This document shows, one piece after another, positions 55,371 to 64,000 of a stretch of DNA of 64,000 nucleotides; the first letter of the stretch is position 1, and the number at the start of each line of letters is the position of its first letter. A program made the translations under genes and the position numbers. This DNA is from Sphaerotilus sulfidivorans (GTDB lineage: Bacteria > Pseudomonadota > Gammaproteobacteria > Burkholderiales > Burkholderiaceae_C). The notes below the pieces were generated by a model. That model had not been told where the DNA came from and searched no databases. It saw only the letters and a list, made by a program, of their open reading frames with translations. The stretch covers positions 1-64,000 of the forward strand of contig NZ_JACCPY010000014.1 in assembly GCF_013426975.1 (NCBI RefSeq), written 5' to 3'.

Positions 55371-56408
55371 ATGAGCCTTGTCCAGAACCCGTCCGCCTGC
55401 GCCGCCCCGTCCGCCGACGCCTCGCAGCCGATCACGCTGGTGCGGCCGGCCCGTGCGGCCGAGCCCGCCGCGGACGCCCGCTGGAGCGTCGAGGCGATCG
55501 AGGCGCTGTTCGCGCTGCCCTTCAACGATCTGCTCTGGAAGGCGCAGCAGGTCCACCGCGAGCACTTCGACGCCAACGAGGTGCAGCTCTCGACGCTGCT
55601 GTCGATCAAGACCGGCGGCTGCCCCGAGGACTGCGGCTACTGCCCGCAGTCGGTGCACCATGACACCGGCGTCGAGGCCGGCAAGATGCTCGACATCAAG
55701 GCGGTGCTGGAGGCCGCGAGCTGCGCCAAGGGCCAGGGCGCGACCCGCTTCTGCATGGGCGCGGCCTGGCGTGCGCCCAAGGACCGCGACATCGAGAAGG
55801 TCGCCGAGCTGGTCTCGGGCGTGAAGGCGATGGGCCTGGAAACCTGCTGCACGCTGGGCATGCTGAGCGAGTCGCAGGCGCAGACGCTCAAGGAAGCCGG
55901 CCTCGACTACTACAACCACAACCTCGACACCGCCCCTGAGGCCTACGGCCGCATCATCTCCACCCGCGACTACCAGGACCGCCTGGACACGCTGGAGAAC
56001 GTGCGCCGTGCCGGCATGAACGTCTGCTGCGGCGGCATCGTCGGCATGGGCGAGTCGCGCCGCGAGCGCGCCGGGCTGGTCGCGCAGCTCGCCAACCTGA
56101 CGCCGTACCCGGAATCGGTGCCGATCAACGAGCTGGTGCAGGTCGAGGGCACGCCGCTGGCCGGCACCGACAAGCTCGACCCGCTGGAATTCGTGCGCAC
56201 CATCGCGGTGGCCCGCATCACGATGCCGACCGCGCGGGTGCGCCTGTCGGCCGGCCGCGAGCAGATGAGCGAGGCGGTGCAGGCGCTGTGCTTCCTGGCC
56301 GGCGCCAACTCGATCTTCTACGGCGACAAGCTGCTGACCACCGGCAACCCGCAGTCCGAGCGCGACCGCGCGCTGCTGGACAAGCTCGGGATGAAGACCA
56401 GCGCCTGA
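55371..56408 (+). CDS. bioB: Biotin synthase
   Basis: Radical-SAM enzyme that inserts sulfur into dethiobiotin. The 345-residue protein carries the [4Fe-4S] motif [11 protein letters not shown], further conserved [29 protein letters not shown] and [13 protein letters not shown], and ends with [16 protein letters not shown]. An N-terminal extension of about 35 residues before [17 protein letters not shown] is longer than in E. coli. The ATG at 55371 is supported by GGAG at 55359-55362. Confidence 0.96.
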   Translation: MSLVQNPSACAAPSADASQPITLVRPARAAEPAADARWSVEAIEALFALPFNDLLWKAQQVHREHFDANEVQLSTLLSIKTGGCPEDCGYCPQSVHHDTGVEAGKMLDIKAVLEAASCAKGQGATRFCMGAAWRAPKDRDIEKVAELVSGVKAMGLETCCTLGMLSESQAQTLKEAGLDYYNHNLDTAPEAYGRIISTRDYQDRLDTLENVRRAGMNVCCGGIVGMGESRRERAGLVAQLANLTPYPESVPINELVQVEGTPLAGTDKLDPLEFVRTIAVARITMPTARVRLSAGREQMSEAVQALCFLAGANSIFYGDKLLTTGNPQSERDRALLDKLGMKTSA

Positions 56409-56422
56409 AGTCCGCCCCCGCC

Positions 56423-57235
56423 GTGAACGCCGCCGCCGACCTGTTCCCCCGCCGCATCGTCTGCCTGACCGAGGAGACGACCGAGACGCTCTACCTGCTC
56501 GGCCAGGAGGAGCGCATCGTCGGCATTTCCGGCTACACCGTGCGCCCGCCGCGCGCGCGCCAGGAGAAGCCGAAGGTCTCGGCCTACCTGAGCGCGAAGA
56601 TCGACAGGATCCTCGATCTGGAGCCCGACCTGGTGCTGGGCTTCTCGGACCTGCAGGCCGACATCGCCAGCCAGCTGGTGCGCGCCGGCGTGGCGGTGCA
56701 TGTCTTCAACCAGCGCACGGTGGCCGAGATCCTGCGCATGATCGCGATGGTCGGCGCGATGGTGGGCGCGCAGACGCAGGCCGCCGCGCTGCTGGCCGAG
56801 CTGCAGCAGGGGCTTGACGCGGTGGCCGCGGCCGGCCGCGCGCTGCCGCGCCGCCCGCGGGTCTACTTCGAGGAATGGCACGAGCCGATCATCACCGGCA
56901 TCGGCTGGGTGTCCGAGCTGACCGTTCTGGCCGGCGGCGAGGAATGCTTTCCCGAGCTGGCCGGGAAATCACTGGGCAAGGACCGCATCGTCGCCGACCC
57001 GCTCGAGGTCGTGCGGCGCGCGCCGGACGTGATCCTCGGCTCCTGGTGCGGCCGCAAGTTCCGGCCCGAGCAGGTGATGGCGCGGCCCGGCTGGGCATCC
57101 GTGCCGGCGGTCGTGAACGCGCAGGTGTTCGAGATCAAGTCGAGCGAGATCCTGCAGCCCGGGCCAGCCGCGCTGACCGACGGCGTGCGCCAGATCCAGC
57201 GCCGCCTGCAGGACTGGGCGCGGCTTCACGCCTGA
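56423..57235 (+). CDS. BtuF-like cobalamin-binding protein without a signal peptide
   Basis: A 270-residue class III substrate-binding fold protein: RRIVCLTEETTETLYLLGQEERIVGISGYTV, KIDRILDLEPDLVLGFSDLQ, RVYFEEWHEP and VGWVSELTVLAGGEE-like IGWVSELTVLAGG. It resembles periplasmic B12-binding proteins, but no signal peptide can be found before residue 10. The only fitting start is GTG at 56423. Similar leaderless proteins, annotated as cobalamin-binding, are found in other betaproteobacteria; location and role are unclear. It lies 14 nt after bioB. Confidence 0.82.
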   Translation: MNAAADLFPRRIVCLTEETTETLYLLGQEERIVGISGYTVRPPRARQEKPKVSAYLSAKIDRILDLEPDLVLGFSDLQADIASQLVRAGVAVHVFNQRTVAEILRMIAMVGAMVGAQTQAAALLAELQQGLDAVAAAGRALPRRPRVYFEEWHEPIITGIGWVSELTVLAGGEECFPELAGKSLGKDRIVADPLEVVRRAPDVILGSWCGRKFRPEQVMARPGWASVPAVVNAQVFEIKSSEILQPGPAALTDGVRQIQRRLQDWARLHA

Positions 57236-57250
57236 TGCCGCACGCCTGAA

Positions 57251-57889
57251 TCAGGCCCGATCGGTCTTCGCGTCGAAGTCGCAGCAGTCCGCCACCGCGC
57301 ATTCCCGGCAGCGCGGCTTGCGGGCCTGGCAGACATAGCGGCCGTGCAGGATCAGCCAGTGGTGCGCATCCTTGGCGAACTCGGCCGGGATGCGGCGCAG
57401 CAGCTTCATCTCGACCTCGTACGGCGTGCGCCCCGGCGCCAGCCCGGTGCGGTTGCCGACGCGGAAGATGTGGGTGTCGACCGCGCAGGTCGGCTCGCCC
57501 CAGGCGACGTTGAGCACCACGTTGGCGGTCTTGCGGCCGACGCCGGGCAGCGCCTCGAGCGCCTCGCGGCTGCGCGGCACCTGGCCGCCGTGCTGCTCCA
57601 GCAGGATCCGCGCGGTGGCGACGAGGTTCTTCGCCTTGTTGCGGAACAGGCCGATGGTGCGGATGTAGGCCTCGACGCCTTCCACGCCCAGCGCGACGAT
57701 CCTGGCGGGCGTGTTGGCGACCGGAAAGAGCCGGCGCGTCGCCTTGTTGACGCTCACGTCGGTGGCCTGCGCCGACAGCAGCACGGCCGCCAGTAGCTCG
57801 AACACCGAGCTGTATTCCAGCTCGGAGGCAGGTTGCGGATTGGCATCACGCAGCGTGACAAAGAAACGCTGGATCGCGTCGGAGTTCAT
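57251..57889 (-). CDS. nth: Endonuclease III
   Basis: Base-excision repair DNA glycosylase/AP lyase for oxidised pyrimidines; 212 residues. The helix-hairpin-helix LPGVGRKTANVVLNVAWG carries the catalytic lysine, VDTHIFRVGNRTGLA the catalytic aspartate, and the C terminus has the [4Fe-4S] ligands spaced C-x6-C-x2-C-x5-C (CQARKPRCRECAVADCC). It converges on the preceding gene with only 15 nt between them. Confidence 0.96.
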   Translation of the reverse strand: MNSDAIQRFFVTLRDANPQPASELEYSSVFELLAAVLLSAQATDVSVNKATRRLFPVANTPARIVALGVEGVEAYIRTIGLFRNKAKNLVATARILLEQHGGQVPRSREALEALPGVGRKTANVVLNVAWGEPTCAVDTHIFRVGNRTGLAPGRTPYEVEMKLLRRIPAEFAKDAHHWLILHGRYVCQARKPRCRECAVADCCDFDAKTDRA

Positions 57890-57977
57890 CTCCAGGGTCT
57901 CCGTAAGCCCTCGCTTGAGGGGAATTCATCAGTTCAGAGGGTGTGAGTGCCCGGATTGTCCGGCCAGAATGGCCGCC

Positions 57978-58382
57978 ATGCCGTACCGCCTGCTGCCGTC
58001 CTTCCTGTGCCGTCTGCTGCCGTCCCGCCAGACCTGCCCCGATGTGCAGTGGATGGGCTGGTCCTTCATCGGGGCGGCGGCGCTGCAGGCCTGCGCCGAG
58101 CCGGTCTCGGTGGCGCTGACCGCCGTGTCCGGCACGACCGGCCTGGGCCTGATGCGCGGCCATTTCTGGGCCCGCGCCGCGGCGATCACGCTGCTGCTGG
58201 CGCTGATCGCGCTGCTGGCGCTGCCCTTCGGGCCGCAGCCCGGGCCGCTGTGGGTGCTGGTGCCGGCGGCGATGCTGCTGCGGCTGATGTCGGCCCCGGT
58301 GCACCGGCATCTGGCGATGCGCGCGCTGGCGCGGGCCGGCCACACCGCTCAGCGGCTGGGCGAGAGATTGCCGTCGAGGTAA
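57978..58382 (+). CDS. Small predicted membrane protein
   Basis: A 134-residue open frame with hydrophobic stretches: WMGWSFIGAAALQACAEPV, AAAITLLLALIALLALPFG and LWVLVPAAMLLRLMSAP. This gives two or three membrane segments. No family is recognised. The 3' end overlaps the convergent ychJ gene by 34 nt. The hydrophobic pattern argues that it is a real gene, but no clear ribosome-binding site precedes the ATG. Confidence 0.45.
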   Translation: MPYRLLPSFLCRLLPSRQTCPDVQWMGWSFIGAAALQACAEPVSVALTAVSGTTGLGLMRGHFWARAAAITLLLALIALLALPFGPQPGPLWVLVPAAMLLRLMSAPVHRHLAMRALARAGHTAQRLGERLPSR

Positions 58383-58753
58383 TACCAGCGGCCGTCGATG
58401 CGCTCGAAGCGGCTGATCTCGTGCAGCCGGTGCGCCCGGCCGCCGAGCTTGCTGCGCGCGACGAACTCCACCGTCGCATGGTCCGCATCCTGGCGCTGGT
58501 GGCGCTTGACCTCCAGGCCGAGCCAGCGCAGGCCCGGCTCGTTGGGCTCGATCGAGGCCGGGCGGGTGTCCGGATGCCAGCTCGCCAGCAGGTAGTCGAG
58601 CCGGTCGAGCACGAAGGCGCTGTAGCGCGAGCGCATCAGCGCCTCGGCGTCCGGCGCCTGGCCGGCCCGCTCGCCGGCGTGGTAGCGGCCGCAGCAGGCC
58701 TGCAGAGTGCGGCCGCTGCCGCAGGGGCAGGGCAGGGTGTCGGGCGTGTTCAT
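58349..58753 (-). CDS. YchJ-family SEC-C motif protein
   Basis: A 134-residue protein with an N-terminal zinc-binding SEC-C motif (PCPCGSGRTLQACCGRYH). The NTF2-like YchJ domain follows (LMRSRYSAFVLDRLDYLLASWH, VEFVARSKLGGRAHRLHE, GRWYYLDG). The family is widespread; its function is undefined, although SEC-C motifs also occur in SecA. It is divergent from yaaA with a 99-nt gap. Confidence 0.9.
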   Translation of the reverse strand: MNTPDTLPCPCGSGRTLQACCGRYHAGERAGQAPDAEALMRSRYSAFVLDRLDYLLASWHPDTRPASIEPNEPGLRWLGLEVKRHQRQDADHATVEFVARSKLGGRAHRLHEISRFERIDGRWYYLDGNLSPSR

Positions 58754-58852
58754 CGGCGGGATTGTCCGCGGGATCGGCGCGCCGGGCTGCTACGCTGCAG
58801 GCTTTCCGATCCGACCGAACCGACCGATTTCGCCTGCTTGCGCCCTCCCGTC

Positions 58853-59626
58853 ATGCTGTTCCTGCTCTCGCCCGCCAAGTCGCTCGACTACGAGACCCCG
58901 GTGCCCGCGGCCCTGCGGCCGACCGTTCCCCTGTTCACCGACGAGGCCGCCGCGCTGATCGAGCAGCTGCGCGGCCAGACGCCCGCGCAGCTGGCCACGC
59001 TGATGGCGCTGTCGGACAAGCTCGCCACGCTCAATGTCGCCCGCTACGGCGCCTGGCAGCCCGAGGCCACGCCCGACAACAGCAAGCCGGCGGTGCTGGC
59101 CTTCGACGGCGATGTCTACGACGGCCTGCAGGCCGGCTCGCTCGACGCCGAGGCGCTGGCCTGGGCGCAGCAGCATCTCGTCATCCTGTCGGGCCTGTAC
59201 GGCGTGCTGCGTCCGCTTGACGCGCTGCAGCCCTACCGGCTGGAGATGGGCACGCGCTGGCCCAACCCGCGCGGCCGCGATCTCTACGCCTGGTGGGGCG
59301 ACCGCATCGCGCAGCACCTGAACGAGCGCCTGGCGGACGATGCCGCGCCGGTGGTCGTCAACCTGGCCTCCCAGGAGTACGCGAAGGCGGCGCTGCGCCC
59401 GGTGCTGCGGGCGCGGGTGGTCGACTGCGTGTTCGAGGACTGGAAGGCCGGCGCCTGGAAGATCATCAGCTTCCACGCCAAGCGTGCGCGCGGGCTGATG
59501 ATGCGCCACGCCATCGAGCAGCGCCTGGCCACGCCCGAGGCGCTGCGCGGCTTCGACCGCGACGGCTACGCCCATGCGCCGGAAGTCTCGACGCCGGACC
59601 GGCTGGTGTTCCGGCGCCGCGCCTGA
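58853..59626 (+). CDS. yaaA: Peroxide stress protein YaaA
   Basis: A 257-residue member of the YaaA (DUF328) family, which lowers free intracellular iron during peroxide stress and binds DNA. It opens MLFLLSPAKSLDYETPVP and has YGAWQPEAT, FDGDVYDGLQAG, ILSGLYGVLRPLDALQPYRLEMG in pattern, VNLASQEYAKA and ISFHAKRARGLMMRHAI. ATG at 58853 is the only start consistent with the conserved N terminus. Confidence 0.95.
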   Translation: MLFLLSPAKSLDYETPVPAALRPTVPLFTDEAAALIEQLRGQTPAQLATLMALSDKLATLNVARYGAWQPEATPDNSKPAVLAFDGDVYDGLQAGSLDAEALAWAQQHLVILSGLYGVLRPLDALQPYRLEMGTRWPNPRGRDLYAWWGDRIAQHLNERLADDAAPVVVNLASQEYAKAALRPVLRARVVDCVFEDWKAGAWKIISFHAKRARGLMMRHAIEQRLATPEALRGFDRDGYAHAPEVSTPDRLVFRRRA

Positions 59627-59726
59627 GCGGGTTTCGAGGCCTGTCGTCACACCAGGAAACAAATCGCCACGGATCGCTTGATGTGGGGCAGTCCGGACTG
59701 CCCGCTGACACTGACAGAATTGCAGG

Positions 59727-60596
59727 ATGACGCTTCAGATGAGCAGCACGCAGACGGCCACCCCGGAACTCCGCCAGTGGATTCTCGAGCAGGCGCAGGC
59801 AGGCCATTCACCGGATGCGGTGCTCCAGGCGATGGTGCAGTCCGGCTGGGACGAGGAGGTCGCGCTCGAGGCGCTCGAGCAGACGCTCTCGGGCTTCCTG
59901 GCCGAGCGTGGCGCGGCGGGCGCGGGCCTGCCCGAGCCGGTGCCGGTGCCCGAGCCGCGCCTCGACGGCCGCACGCGGCTGCGTCTGCCCGACGGGCACG
60001 AGGTCGCGGTGGTGCTGCAGATGCACGAGCCGCGTGTCGTCGTCTTCGCCGGTTTTCTCTCGGACGAGGAGTGCGACGCGCTGCGCGATCTGGCTGCGCC
60101 GCGGCTGGCGCGTTCCGAGACGGTGGACAATGTCACCGGCGGCAGCGAGGTCAACGAGGCCCGCACCAGCGCCGGCATGTTCTTCGCTCGCGGCGAGACC
60201 GCGCTGATCGACTGCATCGAACGCCGCATCTCGGCGCTGGTGAACTGGCCGGTCGAGAACGGCGAGGGCCTGCAGGTGCTGCACTACGGCCCCGGCGCCG
60301 AGTACAAGCCGCATTACGACTATTTCGATCCGGCGCAGCCGGGTGCGCCGAGCATCCTGCGCCGCGGCGGCCAGCGTGTCGGCACGCTGGTCATGTACCT
60401 GAACACGCCCGAGGCGGGCGGCGCCACCGTGTTTCCCGATGTCCGGCTGGAGGTCGCGCCGGTCAAGGGCCATGCGGTCTTCTTCAGCTACGACCGCGCC
60501 CATCCGGTCAGCCGCTCGCTGCACGGTGGCGCGCCGGTGCTGGCCGGCGAGAAATGGGTCGCCACCAAGTGGATGCGCGAGCGCCGCTTCGACTGA
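59727..60596 (+). CDS. Prolyl 4-hydroxylase-like 2-oxoglutarate/Fe(II) oxygenase
   Basis: A 289-residue oxygenase. The C-terminal domain has the metal triad: His and Asp in PHYDYFD and His in SRSLHGGAPV, then a 2-oxoglutarate-binding Lys in GEKWVATKW. Further marks are FLSDEECDALRDLA and LVMYLNTPEAGGATVFPDV. An N-terminal segment of about 60 residues (WILEQAQAGHSPDAVLQAMVQSGWDEEVALEALE in pattern) has the look of a small UBA-like helical domain. The protein substrate in bacteria is unknown. Confidence 0.9.
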   Translation: MTLQMSSTQTATPELRQWILEQAQAGHSPDAVLQAMVQSGWDEEVALEALEQTLSGFLAERGAAGAGLPEPVPVPEPRLDGRTRLRLPDGHEVAVVLQMHEPRVVVFAGFLSDEECDALRDLAAPRLARSETVDNVTGGSEVNEARTSAGMFFARGETALIDCIERRISALVNWPVENGEGLQVLHYGPGAEYKPHYDYFDPAQPGAPSILRRGGQRVGTLVMYLNTPEAGGATVFPDVRLEVAPVKGHAVFFSYDRAHPVSRSLHGGAPVLAGEKWVATKWMRERRFD

Positions 60597-60651
60597 GCGA
60601 CCGACCCAACGAACGAACGACTGAACCCGCATCCGACAGGAGACCTCCCCG

Positions 60652-61254
60652 ATGCACATGCTGATTCCCGCGCTGGCCGCGCTGCTGCTGGCCACCGGTG
60701 CCCAGGCCCAGACCCAGACCTCCACCGGCCAGACGCCGATGCCGATCACCACGCCGGCGCCGGCCGCGCCGGCTGCTGTCCGGCCTGATCCGGCGACGCT
60801 GCGCGATCCGGCCGCGACCGCGGCGGCACCGCGCCTGAAGGCCGAGCAGGCCCTGGCCGCCCGCCAGGCCGCCAGCGACAAGGTGCGTGCCGAATCGACG
60901 GCGCGGGCCGAGCGCCGGGCCGAGCTGCGCAAGGCCCGGGCCGAAAAGGCTGCCAAGGCGCGTGCCGAGCGGACTGCGGCCGCCAAGGAGGGCAACCGGA
61001 TGGCCCGGGCGCAGAAGGCCGGCAAGGTCGACAAGACCGAGAAGGCCGCGAAGGTGGCCAAGGCGGCCGATCGCCGCAAGCTGGCCCGGGCGGACAAGGC
61101 GCCGGCCGTCGCCAAGGCGAATGCCTCGACCCGTGCCGCCGAGCGCCGTCAGGCGGCGGCCAAGGCGCAGGTCGAGCAGCGCAAGCTGGCCGCCGAGCGC
61201 CGGGCCGATCGGGTCCGGGCGGCGGCCGCGCTGAACGACGGCTCCCGCCCCTGA
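60652..61254 (+). CDS. Exported Ala/Lys/Arg-rich basic protein
   Basis: A 200-residue low-complexity protein. A signal peptide (LIPALAALLLATGAQAQ) is followed by a Thr/Pro-rich stretch and then about 140 residues almost wholly of A, K, R and E in repeated AERRAELRKARAEKAAK-like units, which should form a long charged helix. No family is recognised. GGAGA precedes the ATG. It converges with rhlE at a 10-nt gap. It may bind nucleic acid, polyanions or cell-envelope material; that is conjecture. Confidence 0.6.
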   Translation: MHMLIPALAALLLATGAQAQTQTSTGQTPMPITTPAPAAPAAVRPDPATLRDPAATAAAPRLKAEQALAARQAASDKVRAESTARAERRAELRKARAEKAAKARAERTAAAKEGNRMARAQKAGKVDKTEKAAKVAKAADRRKLARADKAPAVAKANASTRAAERRQAAAKAQVEQRKLAAERRADRVRAAAALNDGSRP

Positions 61255-61264
61255 GATTCCCGGA

Positions 61265-62713
<1,449 letters not shown>

Positions 62714-62924
62714 GAAGAGGCACCCGGATGACGGGTGCAGGCGGCGCCGCCTGCCGTCCTCCCGCAAGGGAAGCGCCAGTCGAGGGCGACGCGGATTGCG
62801 ATTCGAGTCCGATGCGACTCCCGGCGTCCTGACTGGGATGCACACCGGGGTCGGGATTGTAGCGGTCCCGGGTCCCGGTCCCGGGCGGATCCCCTTCCGC
62901 ACGGCGCTGCGGGGTGATTTCATG

Positions 62925-62971
62925 TGCACCAATCAAATGCGTCTGCCATGTGCTTGCACAAATGTTGTGCA
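62925..62971 (+). promoter_or_regulatory. Two NtrC-like binding sites upstream of amt
   Basis: TGCACAAATGTTGTGCA at 62955-62971 is a perfect 6-5-6 palindrome and matches the NtrC consensus TGCAC-Y-N4-TGGTGCA at most positions. A second site TGCACCAATCAAATGCG at 62925-62941 has a perfect left half. Their centres are 30 bp apart, about three helical turns, as expected for cooperating enhancer dimers. Nitrogen control of amt genes by NtrC is well known. Confidence 0.55.
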
Positions 62972-63053
62972 TCTTCTGACTCTCGCCTGGCGCTGATTCG
63001 TGACCTCTGTCCTTTTCTTGTGCGTGCCGTGGCGTCTCGGGCTGCACCAATAT

Positions 63054-63069
63054 GGGCATGTTTTGTGCT
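63054..63069 (+). promoter_or_regulatory. Possible sigma-54 promoter of amt
   Basis: GGGCATG-TTTT-GTGC (63054-63068) has the GG-N10-GC spacing of sigma-54 promoters but deviates from TGGCACG-N4-TTGC in several positions. A second GG-N10-GC candidate is at 63075-63088. It lies about 85-130 bp downstream of the NtrC-like sites, a usual enhancer distance, and about 130 nt before the ATG. Confidence 0.3.
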
Positions 63070-63197
63070 TGCATGGTGCGCCTCGCGCGATCCGGGTGCG
63101 CCTCACGCTGGTGCGGTGACTGCCGGACGACGCGACATCTTTCTGTCCCGATTCCGATCCGGTCCCGCCTTTTCGACATCCTTCACAAGAGACAACC

Positions 63198-64000
63198 ATG
63201 GACACGCTGAAACAGGGCGCCGATGCGCTCTTCATCCTGCTCGGGGCCATCATGGTCCTGGCCATGCATGCCGGCTTCGCCTTTCTGGAGCTGGGCACGG
63301 TGCGCAAGAAGAACCAGGTCAATGCGCTGGTCAAGATCCTGGTGGATTTCGCGATCTCGACCATCGCCTATTTCTTCGTCGGCTACTCGGTCGCCTATGG
63401 CGTCGATTTCTTCAGCAGTGCCGAGGTGCTGGCGCAGAAGAACGGCTATGACCTGGTCAAGTTCTTCTTCCTGCTGACCTTTGCCGCGGCCATTCCCGCG
63501 ATCATTTCCGGCGGCATCGCCGAGCGTGCGCGCTTTCATCCGCAGTCGCTGGCGACGGTGCTGATCGTCGGGCTGGTCTATCCGCTGTCGGAGGGCGTGG
63601 CCTGGAACCAGAAGTTCGGCGTCCAGGCCTGGCTGAAGGGCGCGTTCGGCGCCGAGTTCCATGACTTCGCCGGCAGCGTGGTGGTGCATGCGGTCGGCGG
63701 CTGGATCGCGCTGGCGGCGGTGCTGCTGCTGGGCGCGCGCTCGAACCGCTACCGCAAGGACGGCGCGATGTCGGCGCATCCGCCCTCGAGCATTCCTTTT
63801 CTCGCGCTGGGCTCGTGGGTGCTGGCGGTGGGCTGGTTCGGCTTCAACGTGATGAGCGCGCAGACCATCGACAAGATCTCCGGCCTGGTGGCGGTCAACT
63901 CGCTGATGGCGATGGTCGGCGGCACGCTGGTGGCGGCGATGATGGGCCGCAACGACCCCGGCTTCGTCTACAACGGCCCGCTGGCCGGCCTGGTGGCGGT
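63198..64000 (+). CDS. amt: Ammonium transporter, N-terminal part
   Basis: The first 267 codons of an Amt-family channel; the gene continues beyond the right edge. It starts MDTLKQGADALFILLGAIMVLAMHAGFAFLELGTVRKKN in pattern, without a cleavable signal peptide, as in the Amt group lacking the AmtB leader. Conserved channel features include DFAGSVVVHAVGGWIAL with the first pore histidine, and GWFGFNVMSAQ near the sixth or seventh helix. No glnK (PII) gene precedes it, unlike the usual glnK-amtB arrangement. Confidence 0.92.
   Translation, partial: MDTLKQGADALFILLGAIMVLAMHAGFAFLELGTVRKKNQVNALVKILVDFAISTIAYFFVGYSVAYGVDFFSSAEVLAQKNGYDLVKFFFLLTFAAAIPAIISGGIAERARFHPQSLATVLIVGLVYPLSEGVAWNQKFGVQAWLKGAFGAEFHDFAGSVVVHAVGGWIALAAVLLLGARSNRYRKDGAMSAHPPSSIPFLALGSWVLAVGWFGFNVMSAQTIDKISGLVAVNSLMAMVGGTLVAAMMGRNDPGFVYNGPLAGLVA

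Larger units (their letters stand above)
62714..63197. promoter_or_regulatory. Divergent rhlE-amt intergenic region
   Basis: A 484-bp gap with no plausible gene. Its rightward half is A+T-richer and holds NtrC-like sites (see separate entries). The left half near rhlE is GC-rich. The likely rhlE promoter TACAAT on the minus strand lies near 62856-62861 (plus strand ATTGTAG). Confidence 0.5.

Overview
This is a GC-rich, densely coding chromosomal segment of a betaproteobacterium, most likely a Burkholderiales species of the Rubrivivax/Leptothrix/Ideonella type. The call rests on gene order: ilvE–zinc finger–waaF–purU, ABC transporter–bolA–murA–hisG–hisD–hisC–hisB–hisH–hisA–hisF, and zapB-like–zapA–6S RNA. 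Codon use is uniform, with strong G/C third-position bias. I see no insertion sequence, prophage or CRISPR array. Species-level placement is not possible from the sequence alone.

Layout. (1) 1-10094, minus strand: a cellulose synthase operon bcsD-bcsP-bcsA-bcsB-bcsZ-bcsC, ending against the start of a terC-family gene. BcsC consists of TPRs only, without its outer-membrane barrel, and there is no bcsQ. (2) 10377-12732: a LuxR-type response regulator and a hybrid histidine kinase with a degenerate receiver. (3) 12763-18025: ilvE, a zinc-finger protein, waaF, purU, an NTF2-like protein, a YheT-type hydrolase and a conserved unknown. (4) 18025-21964: cytochrome c5, tRNA-Arg(CCG), MOSC, BON-LysM, TetR and a YghU-type glutathione transferase. 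(5) 22073-32010: an ABC-2 exporter, bolA/ibaG, murA and a his operon with an orphan HEPN/HI0074-type gene between hisA and hisF. (6) 32024-32619, minus: a zeta-toxin-like gene that appears to have lost its middle, plus a small partner. (7) 32656-38540: a NarL-type regulator, a receiver-kinase hybrid, then cheY-cheA-mcp. (8) 38541-40120, minus: a TauE/SafE permease, 6S RNA, zapA and a zapB-like gene. (9) 40246-52668: a cobalamin riboswitch followed by twelve same-strand genes for B12 uptake, corrinoid salvage and nucleotide-loop assembly, with no corrin-ring genes. (10) 52769-57235: panD, bioA, bioD, bioB and a leaderless B12-binding-type protein; bioF is absent. (11) 57251-64000: nth, a small membrane protein, ychJ, yaaA, a prolyl-hydroxylase-like oxygenase, a basic Ala/Lys/Arg-rich exported protein, rhlE and the start of an amt gene behind NtrC-like sites.

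Functionally the window joins cellulose export, histidine and biotin/pantothenate synthesis, corrinoid scavenging and chemosensory signalling. The most unusual points are the barrel-less BcsC, the HEPN orphan and shortened zeta gene on either side of hisF, and the NtrC-like palindromes before amt. I found no clear, wholly new multi-gene system.
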